Shown one piece after another: positions 24,188-32,683 of a stretch of 56,952 bases of DNA. A model generated the notes under the pieces. It worked only from the letters and a program-made list of their open reading frames with translations. It was not told the DNA's origin and did not search any database. Numbering within the stretch: the first letter of the stretch is position 1; every line of letters starts with the position of its first letter. Where the stretch lies: the NCBI RefSeq assembly GCF_003946405.1, contig NZ_RHOG01000014.1, positions 1 through 56,952 of the forward strand, written 5' to 3'. The translations under genes and the position numbers were made by a program. The stretch comes from Lacticaseibacillus yichunensis. GTDB lineage: Bacteria > Bacillota > Bacilli > Lactobacillales > Lactobacillaceae.

Positions 24188-25670
24188 GCATCTGGCCCCA
24201 CTGGCGCTGGTCGGCATGGGCGTTAAGGAACTCCGCAGCGCATTTTGGCCCGTGGTCGCCGTTCTGGCCCTCGCGTCGAAACTGAACTGGTGGACGATCT
24301 GGCTCGGGCTGATCGTGGCGGCAATCTTGGTGATCACCCTGATCAATGTCGCCGTGCGGTACTGGTGCTTCACCTACCTGGTGGGCGACGACGGTTTGAC
24401 CATCAATTCCGGCCTGTTTGAGCAAAAAACCCAGCACATCCCCTATTCAAAGATTCAGACCGTCCAGCGTCAGCAATGGTTTTTCCTGAGGCCATTTGGG
24501 CTGGAGTCCTTGACGATTGAAACCGCGAGCCACAAAGACGAGGAAGCCGAGGCCTCCCTGATGGCGGTGCCGGTGGCGGTTGGCGACCAGATCGAGGCAC
24601 TGCGGACTGGCAAACAGCCGGCGACCGCCCCAGCTGCCGACCCGGAAGCGATGCATACCGCCGAGCTCGCCGAGGCGCTGCAGGCGATGGCCCATCCCGA
24701 GGCCACTGACCCCACGTACCAGATCAATGCCCATGACCTCAATTTGTACGCGCTGAGTTCCCTGGGCTTTGTGCCGATCATCGTCTTTTTGTTGGCGCTG
24801 TGGCAACGGCTCCCAGACGATGCTGTCAAAGACGCCACCGATGTCATGGCGCACCTGGCCTTTTTGGCCGTCGTGGCGTTGGTGATCGTCGCCTTACTGC
24901 TGGGCCTGATGGTGACATACCTCAGTATTTTGCAAAAATTCTACCACTTCACCCTGACACGCAGCGACGACCAGCTGACAACAGCGCGGGGCTATTTTAA
25001 ACGCAACACCGTCAGCGTTCGCAGCGCCCATGTGCAGGCGGTGCGCATCAAACAAAGCATCTTGCGGCAGTGGCTCCATCTCGCCACGGTTCAGGTCCTG
25101 ATCGCCAGTAACGCCGGCCAGGATGAGGACGACGATGAGCTCGTCTTGATGCCGGTCCTGCGCGATGACGCGGCGCTGACCACGATGCGGCCGTTCATCG
25201 CCTGGCTGCCTGAAGCGGTGCCAGACGTGGTGCGCGTCCCCGCCGATAATCGCTGGCTGTTCATTCGCAACGCGGTCCTGATCTGGGCGGGCATCCTGTT
25301 GGCAGGGGGCCTCGCAGTCGGCATTTTTGCCCGTGGCTGGCTGGCCCCCTACCTCGTGCTTGCGGCGCTCATCTTACTCTTCGGCTTTTTCCAAGGCCGT
25401 TATGTCAGCCGCAGTGCCGGCGTGGCGATTGCGTCGCCGGACCTCTTGATGCTTGAGACCGGCCACTATTTTACCCGCGAGCGTTTCTTCGTCCGCCGCG
25501 CCAACGTCCAAGCGGTTGAACTCGCGCAAAGTATCTGGATGAAAAAGCCGAAGCGCGCGCATTTGACCGTGAATGTCCGCAAAGGCAATAGCAACGAGGC
25601 CATCGAGGTCCGTTATCTGGATCTCAAGACGGCCAGCGCGGTGCGCGACTGGTTTACTAGGGAAAAATAA
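24177..25670 (+). CDS. PH-domain membrane protein, YdbT-like
   Basis: A 497-residue partner of the preceding YdbS-like protein. AAGGAGG precedes ATG 24177. It has six or so membrane helices in pairs and three bPH2 units: FTYLVGDDGLTINSGLFEQKTQHIPYSKIQTVQ (~65-95), FTLTRSDDQLTTARGYFKRNTVSVRSAHVQAV (~260-290) and SAGVAIASPDLLMLETGHYFTRERFFVRRANVQAVE (~415-450). Each unit repeats the Y/V-X-K-I/V-Q motif. A long Ala-rich linker with acidic residues separates units 1 and 2. It is the last gene of the two-gene operon; no clear terminator was seen in 25671-25890. Confidence 0.88.
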   Translation: MKGKHLAPLALVGMGVKELRSAFWPVVAVLALASKLNWWTIWLGLIVAAILVITLINVAVRYWCFTYLVGDDGLTINSGLFEQKTQHIPYSKIQTVQRQQWFFLRPFGLESLTIETASHKDEEAEASLMAVPVAVGDQIEALRTGKQPATAPAADPEAMHTAELAEALQAMAHPEATDPTYQINAHDLNLYALSSLGFVPIIVFLLALWQRLPDDAVKDATDVMAHLAFLAVVALVIVALLLGLMVTYLSILQKFYHFTLTRSDDQLTTARGYFKRNTVSVRSAHVQAVRIKQSILRQWLHLATVQVLIASNAGQDEDDDELVLMPVLRDDAALTTMRPFIAWLPEAVPDVVRVPADNRWLFIRNAVLIWAGILLAGGLAVGIFARGWLAPYLVLAALILLFGFFQGRYVSRSAGVAIASPDLLMLETGHYFTRERFFVRRANVQAVELAQSIWMKKPKRAHLTVNVRKGNSNEAIEVRYLDLKTASAVRDWFTREK

Positions 25671-25890
25671 AGCGATCGATTTGGCGGCCAGCGGCTTGTG
25701 CGCGCTGACCGCTGTTTGATTCTGCGAGCCTTTTTCGGGACGTGCGAGTCTCTTTCGAGGTCTTCGACTTGCATATCTGCAAACTGGGACCAAGTCGTGT
25801 TGTTTGGACCCCGCTGCTTATTGTTGACTAAGTGAATACTCCATAAAATAAAAGCAGTTATTCGCACTTATTTTTTCTGGAGGGTCATCT

Positions 25891-26655
25891 ATGGCAAAAC
25901 TTCAAGTACCAGGTTACTGGAACGTTTTTAAGGCAACCGGGCTGCCGCCTTTCGATCAGTCAGCGGAAGGTAGCGCGCTGATCAAGAAGTACAATGAGAC
26001 GGCTGCTAAGACACAGTCAACGCTCAGCATTTACAGAGTTGCCTTTTGGCTCTGCGTGATTATTATTATCTGGAATTTTTTTATGCTCACTTCGGAAACC
26101 GGCGGATCACTTGGCGTCGGCTTCATCTGTTTCATCCTGTTGTTTGTTTTCCGTGGGAGTAGCTTCTTGGGACGCCGGGCCAGCCGGGCGCGTTCGCAGG
26201 CACGCGAAGATATGATTCAGGGCCGCTATCGGTATACAGATAAGCTACTAAAAGCGGTCGTCCCTTTGACTGTAAATGGTAAGTATTGGACTCACCGCTA
26301 TGGCGATTGGGGACTGCTCTATGGGTCAACTGGGTGCACTTTTGTGAATCAAGATACAGGCACCTTAGTCGCTTATTCGAATGAGAATATCAAGCATGCG
26401 ACCCGTGAGCACTTACATACTGGATCATCCACTTCGACCTCTTCGAGTAGCGTTGGCACGGGGACGATGATTGGCGATACCGGTGTAATGGTCGGCGGGT
26501 CAACCGGCACCAGCAGCTCCGATACGACAGATTACTATGAATGGCGCCTTGATATCCTAAGCAATTTCGTTGACTATCCTAAGATATCGATAGTGTTGCC
26601 AGACACCGAACGCTCAAGAGATTTCACGGGCAATGTCGTCGCGCTCCTCGATTAA
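25891..26655 (+). CDS. Hypothetical membrane protein, 254 aa
   Basis: The start is supported by GGAGGGTC before ATG 25891. Residues ~48-64 and ~70-88 form two membrane helices with only a short loop (TSETGGS) between them. A basic stretch follows (GRRASRARSQARED). The remaining ~150 residues should be cytoplasmic: a beta-rich domain (WGLLYGSTGCTFVNQDTGTLVAYSNENIKHATREH), a Ser/Thr/Gly linker (~180-210), and a final WRLDILSNFVDYPKISIVLPD block. This layout resembles short-chain PH-like or YcxB-like membrane proteins, but no family is recognised with confidence. It has its own terminator, so it is monocistronic. Confidence 0.7.
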   Translation: MAKLQVPGYWNVFKATGLPPFDQSAEGSALIKKYNETAAKTQSTLSIYRVAFWLCVIIIIWNFFMLTSETGGSLGVGFICFILLFVFRGSSFLGRRASRARSQAREDMIQGRYRYTDKLLKAVVPLTVNGKYWTHRYGDWGLLYGSTGCTFVNQDTGTLVAYSNENIKHATREHLHTGSSTSTSSSSVGTGTMIGDTGVMVGGSTGTSSSDTTDYYEWRLDILSNFVDYPKISIVLPDTERSRDFTGNVVALLD

Positions 26656-26659
26656 CGCA

Positions 26660-26709
26660 AAAAGGAGTAGTCTCACAAGCGATGTCAGCTTGATGGTTCT
26701 ACTCCTTTT
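26660..26709. terminator. Terminator after the 254-aa membrane protein gene
   Basis: AAAAGGAGTAG pairs with CTACTCCTTTT. Confidence 0.85.
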
Positions 26710-26778
26710 GGTGCGTCGGCGGCGATCCATACCTCGCAAAACCAGAGGCCGCATCGCTAACGAATCAATTTTCAAAAG

Positions 26779-28671
26779 CTAATGGGCTGCATTCCGCCAT
26801 TCATCAAAGGCCGGTTTGACGTAGGCTTCGGTGACTTCAAAAGTATTGCCGATCCAAACGCTGCCTTTATCGGTCCGTTCGGCAAAGCCGGCCATCGCTT
26901 CCTGTTGCCGCTTATTCAGGGCCCACAATTCATCAGCGCGAGCGGGGTCTGCGTACATTTGAAAGAGACACGTGGAAACAGCCACGGTCATGCTGGACGC
27001 GATCCACACCTTGTCTTGCCAGAGATTGTCGAGCGCGTGCTGCAGCTGCAAGATCAAGTCGACATGCCCATCGAGCGCGAGATTCAAGACCATATTCTCC
27101 AGCATATCGGTGCAGACCGCTGCGGTGCTGAGGTCAAAATCCGCGTGCGAGAAAAGAATCCGCCAGCCTTCATAGGACAGCTCCCCGGGGAGACTATTGG
27201 TACACTCGGAAAAAGCGATAAAGTCCGATAGCTGCACATGGGTCAATCCGCGCACCCCGCGCATCGCCCACTCGGCAAAAACATCGGTGTCAAACCCTGC
27301 TGCAACTGATTCCTCGCTGGAAAATCCTTCGTTCATCAGGCGTTGGGCCCCACAAATCCAAAATGTTGTCCTATTCAGATCACGAAGCGCAGCCGGTTTT
27401 TCCGGCAAGCGAGCACAAGCCGTTTCGACAGCCTCGCGCACTTCGGCCAGCCGTGCCGCCCCAGTCTTGGGCGACGCTGGCGCCAATAGTTGGTCCAGCT
27501 CAATGTAGGTCGACAGAAATGTATTACGATAAAACATCGTGGGTTCCAGCAGGAGCGTTTGCAACAACCCGATTGCGGCGCGGAAGCCGAGTTGCGTCGC
27601 CCCTTTTTCAAAGCGAGACTGCGACGACACGGTCCGGTCAGTGATGACGTCCTCAAGCGTAAGCTGATAATGTTTGCGCACCGCTGCGATGGTCGCGCCA
27701 TTAAAGGCCCATTCCACCTGGGAAAAATCAGTCAGTTTTGGGGACGCCGTCAATTTCAAATTACGCCAACTTGGCCGCCCAACGCGGATAAAAGACCACA
27801 TGGCCGCCAGATAATCCGCCAAGGCCGGCGCCATCAGCTCGCGCGCCTGATCGATCACACGTTGCGCCGCGGCGGCATCCGTTTCATTCGGCGCTTTCGC
27901 CCAGCGATAGGCAGCCTGCGCAAATTGCACAAACGGCGCGCCGTTCATCGCGAGCACATTGAGCGGCCCGGGCACATGGACCGCGATACGTAGCCCGTGG
28001 TAACGTGTGGCCGCTGCCATCATTTGCTCGGCCAGGGCCATTTCCCGCCGCGCCACAAGGTGAATCAGCAAGAGGCCATAATCCGCATCCGGAATTTTCG
28101 AGTCATTGATCGACTCGGCCGTGAACAACTGTTGATAGGCGTCGAGCCGCGCAGTGATCAGCCCCAACAGATCCTGACTGGCAAAACGCATCGCCGCCGC
28201 CATCGTCAATTGATGGACACCAATGTTCCAGCCTGGAAACGGATTGAGAAAGCGTGCTACAGCGGCTTCTTGTTGGTGATTCAAGTGAATGGGCGAGTCG
28301 TGGTCGACCGCGGAAATGCGAAATAAAAAGCGGGCATAATCAGTTGTTGGCCGATGATCGTCTTTGTGGGCCGCCTCAAACCCCGCAGCCAATTTTACGA
28401 TCGCCGCTTTGTCGTGCGAAAAAAAGGCCGTGTAAAGCTGCGTGGTCAGCTGGCCATCGTTATTGTCCATAAAGCGCTTGAAATTCGGCGCCGTGATCTG
28501 CAGATTGGCGATGATTGGCACCGCATCCTCAACACTGAGGTCTGTCTCGTTGCGTTCGAACCGCGACAACGCGGCGGGAGAATAATGCGCGCCAACCACC
28601 GCTTCCTCGAGGGTCAGGCCACGGTTTTTTCTCATCTTCTTGAAGAACTCGCCGATCGTCATCTGGCTCAT
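26779..28671 (-). CDS. Double-length Rgg-type regulator (two HTH modules)
   Basis: A 630-residue protein, about twice the usual Rgg/GadR/MutR length of 280-300. ATG 28671 follows AAGAGGCG. Residues 5-60 are an Rgg HTH (GEFFKKMRKNRGLTLEEAV...LSRFERNETDLS), followed by a helical region like the Rgg peptide-sensing C-terminus. Around residue 325 a second HTH-like segment starts (IAAVRKHYQLTLEDVI...SSQSRFEKGATQL), again followed by a ~250-residue helical region. The second HTH is less canonical. The protein therefore looks like an in-frame tandem fusion of two Rgg units. Rgg proteins respond to short peptides or act as stand-alone activators; no short pheromone gene is evident next to it. Confidence 0.8.
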   Translation of the reverse strand: MSQMTIGEFFKKMRKNRGLTLEEAVVGAHYSPAALSRFERNETDLSVEDAVPIIANLQITAPNFKRFMDNNDGQLTTQLYTAFFSHDKAAIVKLAAGFEAAHKDDHRPTTDYARFLFRISAVDHDSPIHLNHQQEAAVARFLNPFPGWNIGVHQLTMAAAMRFASQDLLGLITARLDAYQQLFTAESINDSKIPDADYGLLLIHLVARREMALAEQMMAAATRYHGLRIAVHVPGPLNVLAMNGAPFVQFAQAAYRWAKAPNETDAAAAQRVIDQARELMAPALADYLAAMWSFIRVGRPSWRNLKLTASPKLTDFSQVEWAFNGATIAAVRKHYQLTLEDVITDRTVSSQSRFEKGATQLGFRAAIGLLQTLLLEPTMFYRNTFLSTYIELDQLLAPASPKTGAARLAEVREAVETACARLPEKPAALRDLNRTTFWICGAQRLMNEGFSSEESVAAGFDTDVFAEWAMRGVRGLTHVQLSDFIAFSECTNSLPGELSYEGWRILFSHADFDLSTAAVCTDMLENMVLNLALDGHVDLILQLQHALDNLWQDKVWIASSMTVAVSTCLFQMYADPARADELWALNKRQQEAMAGFAERTDKGSVWIGNTFEVTEAYVKPAFDEWRNAAH

Positions 28672-28851
28672 TTGCGACGCCTCTTTTTTCGTATAATTAA
28701 CCAATATACTACAGATGTTTGATACGGCGTACAAGACCCACCAAATGCGTTTGTCTCACATGATTGGCCGGCTAGCTTCCACAGGGCCATCCCTCCTCCT
28801 TGCCAAAATCGGTTATAATCATCTTAATAACACGAATGCAGGAGGCGCCTG

Positions 28852-29373
28852 ATGTCCCTCACCATGACCACCATTTCCGCTGGCGATCCACTTGTCAGCC
28901 AGGTTCAATCGCTGTACGAAACCGCCTTTCCCAAAGCTGAGCGGGTTCAATTTGATGTGCTGTTAAATAAACAACGGCCTGGCTATACCACCCACTTGTA
29001 TGCATTCAACGATGACGAGACGTTCATTGGGCTGGCCACCACGATTGCGCGCGATGGCTTGCACCTGCTCGGCTATTTTGCCATCGACGAAAGCCTGCGC
29101 GGCAAAGGTTATGGCAGTCAGGCAATCACGCTTTTAAAAGACGCCTGTTTGCCGGAAACGCTGGCGCTTGAGATCGAAACGCCGGACCCCGCCGCACCGA
29201 ATGCCGCCTAGCGCCTATCTCGCCAGCATTTTTACTTCAAAAATGGCTTCTTTGACAGTGAGATTCGCTATTCAACTTGGGGCGTGCCGTACGCTGTTTT
29301 GATGGCCGGCCCAGCCGTTTCTGGAAAGGCTTATCACCAATTCTATGATCCGTTAGTCCAAACGCGTGAATGA
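28852..29373 (+). pseudogene. GNAT acetyltransferase with an in-frame amber codon
   Basis: AGGAGG precedes ATG 28852. The frame gives the GNAT core (HLLGYFAIDESLRGKGYGSQAI, acetyl-CoA binding R/Q-x-x-G-x-G/A region) and then meets TAG at 29209-29211. The same frame continues to TGA 29371-29373, and the continuation (RLSRQHFYFKNGFFDSEI) is the standard GNAT C-terminal motif NxxAxxxxxxFYxxxGF. One base change, most simply CAG to TAG, would restore a 173-codon gene. As written the product is 119 residues, lacking the last strand and helix of the fold. It is either a recent pseudogene, a sequencing error, or read through. Confidence 0.85.
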
Positions 29374-29375
29374 CG

Positions 29376-29414
29376 AAACCGCCCGCAGTCGGCAAAGGCT
29401 GCGGGCGGTTTTTT
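29376..29414 (+). terminator. Terminator after the GNAT gene
   Basis: AAACCGCCCGCAG pairs with CTGCGGGCGGTTTTTT. Its position just after TGA 29373 supports that codon as the true end of the ancestral gene. Confidence 0.92.
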
Positions 29415-29458
29415 GCTTTCCTCGCGAAGCATATATTCTGCACTAGCCCCAATCTACG

Positions 29459-30199
29459 TTAGATACCACCTGTCTGGGCAAATATCTCTTCCGTCGCGCC
29501 ATTTTGCGAAGCAATCCGCACACTGTCTTGCGGATAATCGATAAACGCTTGATACGCCGGTGCCATATCAAAAGTCTTTCCATTATCTGGCGATTGAGCG
29601 ACGGCGATTCGGGGAAATGTTGTCGCCGGAATTGGTCCAATCGCCTTGTTCGTCTGCCAATTGTGCGTCAATACGCAATTTCCCGGTACGATCAACAGAC
29701 TCATATCAAGGCGGAATGATTTTCCCTCTGCATCCTTCAACGATGTGTGGCCATTCACAACAAGGCTACCATCTGGGTGTTTTAGCATTTCGTCGATCTG
29801 GTACGGACTCTGCCCGCCCATTGCACTTCGCAGGCCGAAAGATCGACGCGCAAAGGAGATGCTGAGGCTTCCTCCCGGTACGTCATTCGAGACCGCATAT
29901 GGGGCATCAAGATCAGCGTAATCGGTAACGTCTCTGACCCGTTCCGTCTTCGCAGCTGACTGCGCTGAACTCGATTGTGAACGGGCGGTTGATGAGGCCG
30001 GTTCGCCCGTTTCACGCTGCTTGGAGGCACTTGGACTGACGCTCGAGGAACGAACGTCAGCCTGTTGATTCGAAAAATACTTGCGCGCGTGATTACACAC
30101 GATCGATCCTGTGATAAGACTCACCAACGCAGCCCCAACAATAACTGCAACGATCCATTTCATCTTGGGGTTTGAATCGCTGTGCTTATACCGTGACAT
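29459..30199 (-). CDS. Membrane-anchored hypothetical exoprotein, 246 aa
   Basis: AAAGGA lies upstream of ATG 30199. The protein has a short basic start, one membrane helix (residues ~13-33), a Ser/Ala/Thr-rich spacer (~45-85) and a C-terminal domain of ~150 residues placed outside the cell. The latter has PGGSLSISFARRSFGLRSAMGG, VVNGHTSLKDAEGKSFRLDMSLL and CVLTHNWQTNKAIG. A single cysteine is in the exterior domain. I do not recognise a family. It stands alone, convergent with the GNAT gene. Confidence 0.7.
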   Translation of the reverse strand: MSRYKHSDSNPKMKWIVAVIVGAALVSLITGSIVCNHARKYFSNQQADVRSSSVSPSASKQRETGEPASSTARSQSSSAQSAAKTERVRDVTDYADLDAPYAVSNDVPGGSLSISFARRSFGLRSAMGGQSPYQIDEMLKHPDGSLVVNGHTSLKDAEGKSFRLDMSLLIVPGNCVLTHNWQTNKAIGPIPATTFPRIAVAQSPDNGKTFDMAPAYQAFIDYPQDSVRIASQNGATEEIFAQTGGI

Positions 30200-30363
30200 A
30201 ATCTGTGAATTCCTTTCATGACGTGCCAGTCATATATTCAGATTCAATGAATATCCCTCACCATCGCAATCATATCATCAACCGGTAACCTTTGGCATTA
30301 GTCATGACAGCAATCAAGCGTACCAGCCAAATGTTTCTCGTGAAACATTTTACGAGGTAACGC

Positions 30364-30403
30364 AAAACGGCGGCGCACCCACTTCGGATGCGTCGTCGTT
30401 TTT
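30364..30403 (-). terminator. Terminator of the hexosaminidase gene
   Basis: AACGGCGGCGCA pairs with TGCGTCGTCGTT (wobble pairs included), with A/T tracts on both sides. Confidence 0.75.
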
Positions 30404-30418
30404 GTCGGGCTTCGATTT

Positions 30419-32281
30419 TTACATATTTTGCCCGATACCGCTTGCGCTGAAGATCTGGTAATACCGCCCGCGCCCGATCTGGCCACTGGTGTATTTATCC
30501 ATCGGCAGCTTGGGTTCCTTGAGTTCGGCGAGGTCATCGCGCCCAGCCGCCCATTCATCCAACCGGTATTCGACTGTATCGATGCGGCCCAGCAGGCCAT
30601 TCAGGCGCAGATCCATGATCTCGTAGCCTTCGCCGCGCCGCTCATCATGCCATTGCTTGCGAAAAACGGGAATCCACGTCGTCAACGCGGTGCGATAAGT
30701 CTCAAGCGCCGCGCGCACCGCAGGCAAAGTTCCCACCCCAGCATCGGGCAACGTGGCGATGGCCTGCAGCGCCAAACTCTTTTTGCTTAATAAGTCCGCC
30801 AGCAACGCGTATTGCGCAAACATCGCAGCGCTTCTAGGCGTTGTTTGCGCCGCGCGCAGGTCGGCCGCCAGCTTCGCGTACCACCCGCTGATGTCAAACG
30901 GCGCCAGGTTGACCTGGTAGCGCTGGAGCAGGAGATCCTCGTAAAGGACGATCTTGCTGGGGTCATCCATCTCCAGGTTCGGCCGGTCGGGATGCTCGAG
31001 ATTGTCGAAGCGGTCAAACAACATGAAACTCGCCGCATCCTCGCCTTGCATCAGCGAAAATGCGTGGGCGGCTTCCTCATATGAAACCGTATCATGATAT
31101 TGATATTCGGCAAACGTCTGCAGGCCAAACCACGCGGCCTCCAGTGGCACCTCGGCGCCGTCATCCTCCCACATCGTCGCGATCACCTGCTTGACCCCGG
31201 CATCACTGGCCGCCTGCATCCCGGCCCGGAGCGTCGCCAGCATCGTCTGCTGATTCGGCGCCATCCCGTTCCAGGTCCACACGCCGGCCGCAAAGATCAG
31301 CTCCTGCTTCAGGTCTTTATGCAGGTCGAACAGTTTCGCATATGGCTCGACACGATCTTTGTAATAATCCCAATAAACTTGGGCGACGGGCGGAATCGAG
31401 TCAACCAACTCTTTCGTGAAAACAGTGTCGGGGTCGTACAGACGATGCTGTTCGCTGGCCATTTTGAACCACATGTCACTCCACATCATCGGCTGAAGTC
31501 CGAGCTCATCGCACAGGCCCACAACCGTCTTCAGATGCGCGACCATCAATTCAGTTTGATCGACCAATCCGCGGTCATTCAACATTTCCCCGCGGCCAAG
31601 GCTGTTCGCCTCGTCCATGCCGATATGAATTTTTTTCGTCAAAAACGGGGCACTGGCTGCCTTCAGGAGGTTGCGCAAAAAAACCGTCGTCTCCGGTTTT
31701 TCAACATAGAGACAATCCGGTGCGTCACGAATGTCGTCAAATGCACGCCACTTCAACATCCCCCGGTTATGCGCCAGCGTCTGGATGGCCGGCACCAAGG
31801 TGATCCCGACCCCATCGGCAAAAACGGCCAGCGCGTGAAGGTCTGCCTGCGAATAGCGGCCGCGCTGCAAGCCAAAATACGGCTCACCGGGCACCTCAAA
31901 AATATCTTCCAGGTACAGCCAGACCTCGTTGTACCCCAAACTGGCCAGACGTACAAAGGCGGATTCCAGCGTGGCCACGGTCGGGACGCCGTTGCGGGCG
32001 ACATCGATCATCACGCCGACCGTATCATAGCGGGCACGCTGACTTTCCGTGAACGCCGTTTCTGTTTTCGCCCGGCCCAGCCACAGCGTTGCCGCCCTGA
32101 GCAGGTCCGCCTCGCTGTGATACGTAACCATGCCTTGATCGCCATCGCGCTCGATTGCGAGGCCCGGCGTCTGCTGGAAGGCGACTTGTACCTGACCGTC
32201 GATTCCCCCATCGCGGCCATCGATCACTTGCACCAGCGCCTGCCGATATTGCGCAGGCACCCCTTGCCATGTCACTGCCAT
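30419..32281 (-). CDS. GH20-family beta-N-acetylhexosaminidase
   Basis: A 620-residue glycoside hydrolase that would remove terminal GlcNAc/GalNAc from glycans or wall fragments. GGAGGGAC precedes ATG 32281. An N-terminal alpha/beta domain is followed by a TIM barrel: MIDVARNGVPTVATLE, YNEVWLYLEDIFEVPGEPYFG, and the catalytic pair IHIGMDEAN (Asp223-Glu224), as required for substrate-assisted catalysis in GH20. VWTWNGMAP and ATMWEDDGAEVP supply the +1 face. There is no signal peptide, so it acts inside the cell on imported sugars. A near-consensus cre-like sequence lies upstream, fitting carbon control. It is monocistronic. Confidence 0.9.
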   Translation of the reverse strand: MAVTWQGVPAQYRQALVQVIDGRDGGIDGQVQVAFQQTPGLAIERDGDQGMVTYHSEADLLRAATLWLGRAKTETAFTESQRARYDTVGVMIDVARNGVPTVATLESAFVRLASLGYNEVWLYLEDIFEVPGEPYFGLQRGRYSQADLHALAVFADGVGITLVPAIQTLAHNRGMLKWRAFDDIRDAPDCLYVEKPETTVFLRNLLKAASAPFLTKKIHIGMDEANSLGRGEMLNDRGLVDQTELMVAHLKTVVGLCDELGLQPMMWSDMWFKMASEQHRLYDPDTVFTKELVDSIPPVAQVYWDYYKDRVEPYAKLFDLHKDLKQELIFAAGVWTWNGMAPNQQTMLATLRAGMQAASDAGVKQVIATMWEDDGAEVPLEAAWFGLQTFAEYQYHDTVSYEEAAHAFSLMQGEDAASFMLFDRFDNLEHPDRPNLEMDDPSKIVLYEDLLLQRYQVNLAPFDISGWYAKLAADLRAAQTTPRSAAMFAQYALLADLLSKKSLALQAIATLPDAGVGTLPAVRAALETYRTALTTWIPVFRKQWHDERRGEGYEIMDLRLNGLLGRIDTVEYRLDEWAAGRDDLAELKEPKLPMDKYTSGQIGRGRYYQIFSASGIGQNM

Positions 32282-32298
32282 ATTCGTCCCTCCATTAA

Positions 32299-32312
32299 TG
32301 TAAGCACTTTCT
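32299..32312. promoter_or_regulatory. Weak cre-like site before the hexosaminidase gene
   Basis: TGTAAGCACTTTCT matches the TGWNANCGNTNWCA consensus at all but two positions and is placed just upstream of the start codon. Confidence 0.35.
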
Positions 32313-32390
32313 CACAAGCAGAATAACACGGAACCCGATGCAAAAGGCGGCAAGCGGCGAAAAGTCGGATCGGAGGGATATACCAAGTAG

Positions 32391-32512
32391 AAAGGGTGCG
32401 GAGGTGCGCGGGATGGTCGAACAGCTAGGCTAGCCTGGCGCTTGGGGCGCTCTCTGCCCCGAGTGACTGGCGTACCTAGTTGGCTCGACCATGCGCGCCG
32501 AAGCCCGACTGT
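32391..32512 (-). repeat. Structured dispersed element, copy 2
   Basis: Reverse complement matches copy 1 (21100-21223) at both flanks (AGTYGGGYTTCGGYGCGCATGG and CCATCCCGCGCACCTYC). The arms differ from copy 1 but still pair: ATGGTCGA (32413-32420) with TCGACCAT (32485-32492), CTAGG (32425-32429) with CCTAG (32475-32479), CTTGGGGC (32441-32448) with GCCCCGAG (32456-32463). It lies in the 400-bp gap between GH20 and the MFS gene, which holds no other gene. Confidence 0.85.
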
Positions 32513-32683
32513 GGTGCGAAGCCGAGCGGTTAGGGGTGGGCAGTACACTTTTCGTGATTGGCTTTCCCATATTCAAATCTTTCGCGTTATGCTATTCTGA
32601 ATAAAATCGTTTGTTGTACGCGCCACAATTCACGCTCCGCGACCTATTTAAAATCGGCACAAAGCCCCCAAAAAGGAGTTCCT

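Noticed and set aside
31094-32326. 410-codon open frame on the plus strand
   Set aside because: It lies antisense to the GH20 gene, whose catalytic motifs and ribosome site are clear; long antisense frames arise from high GC codon use.
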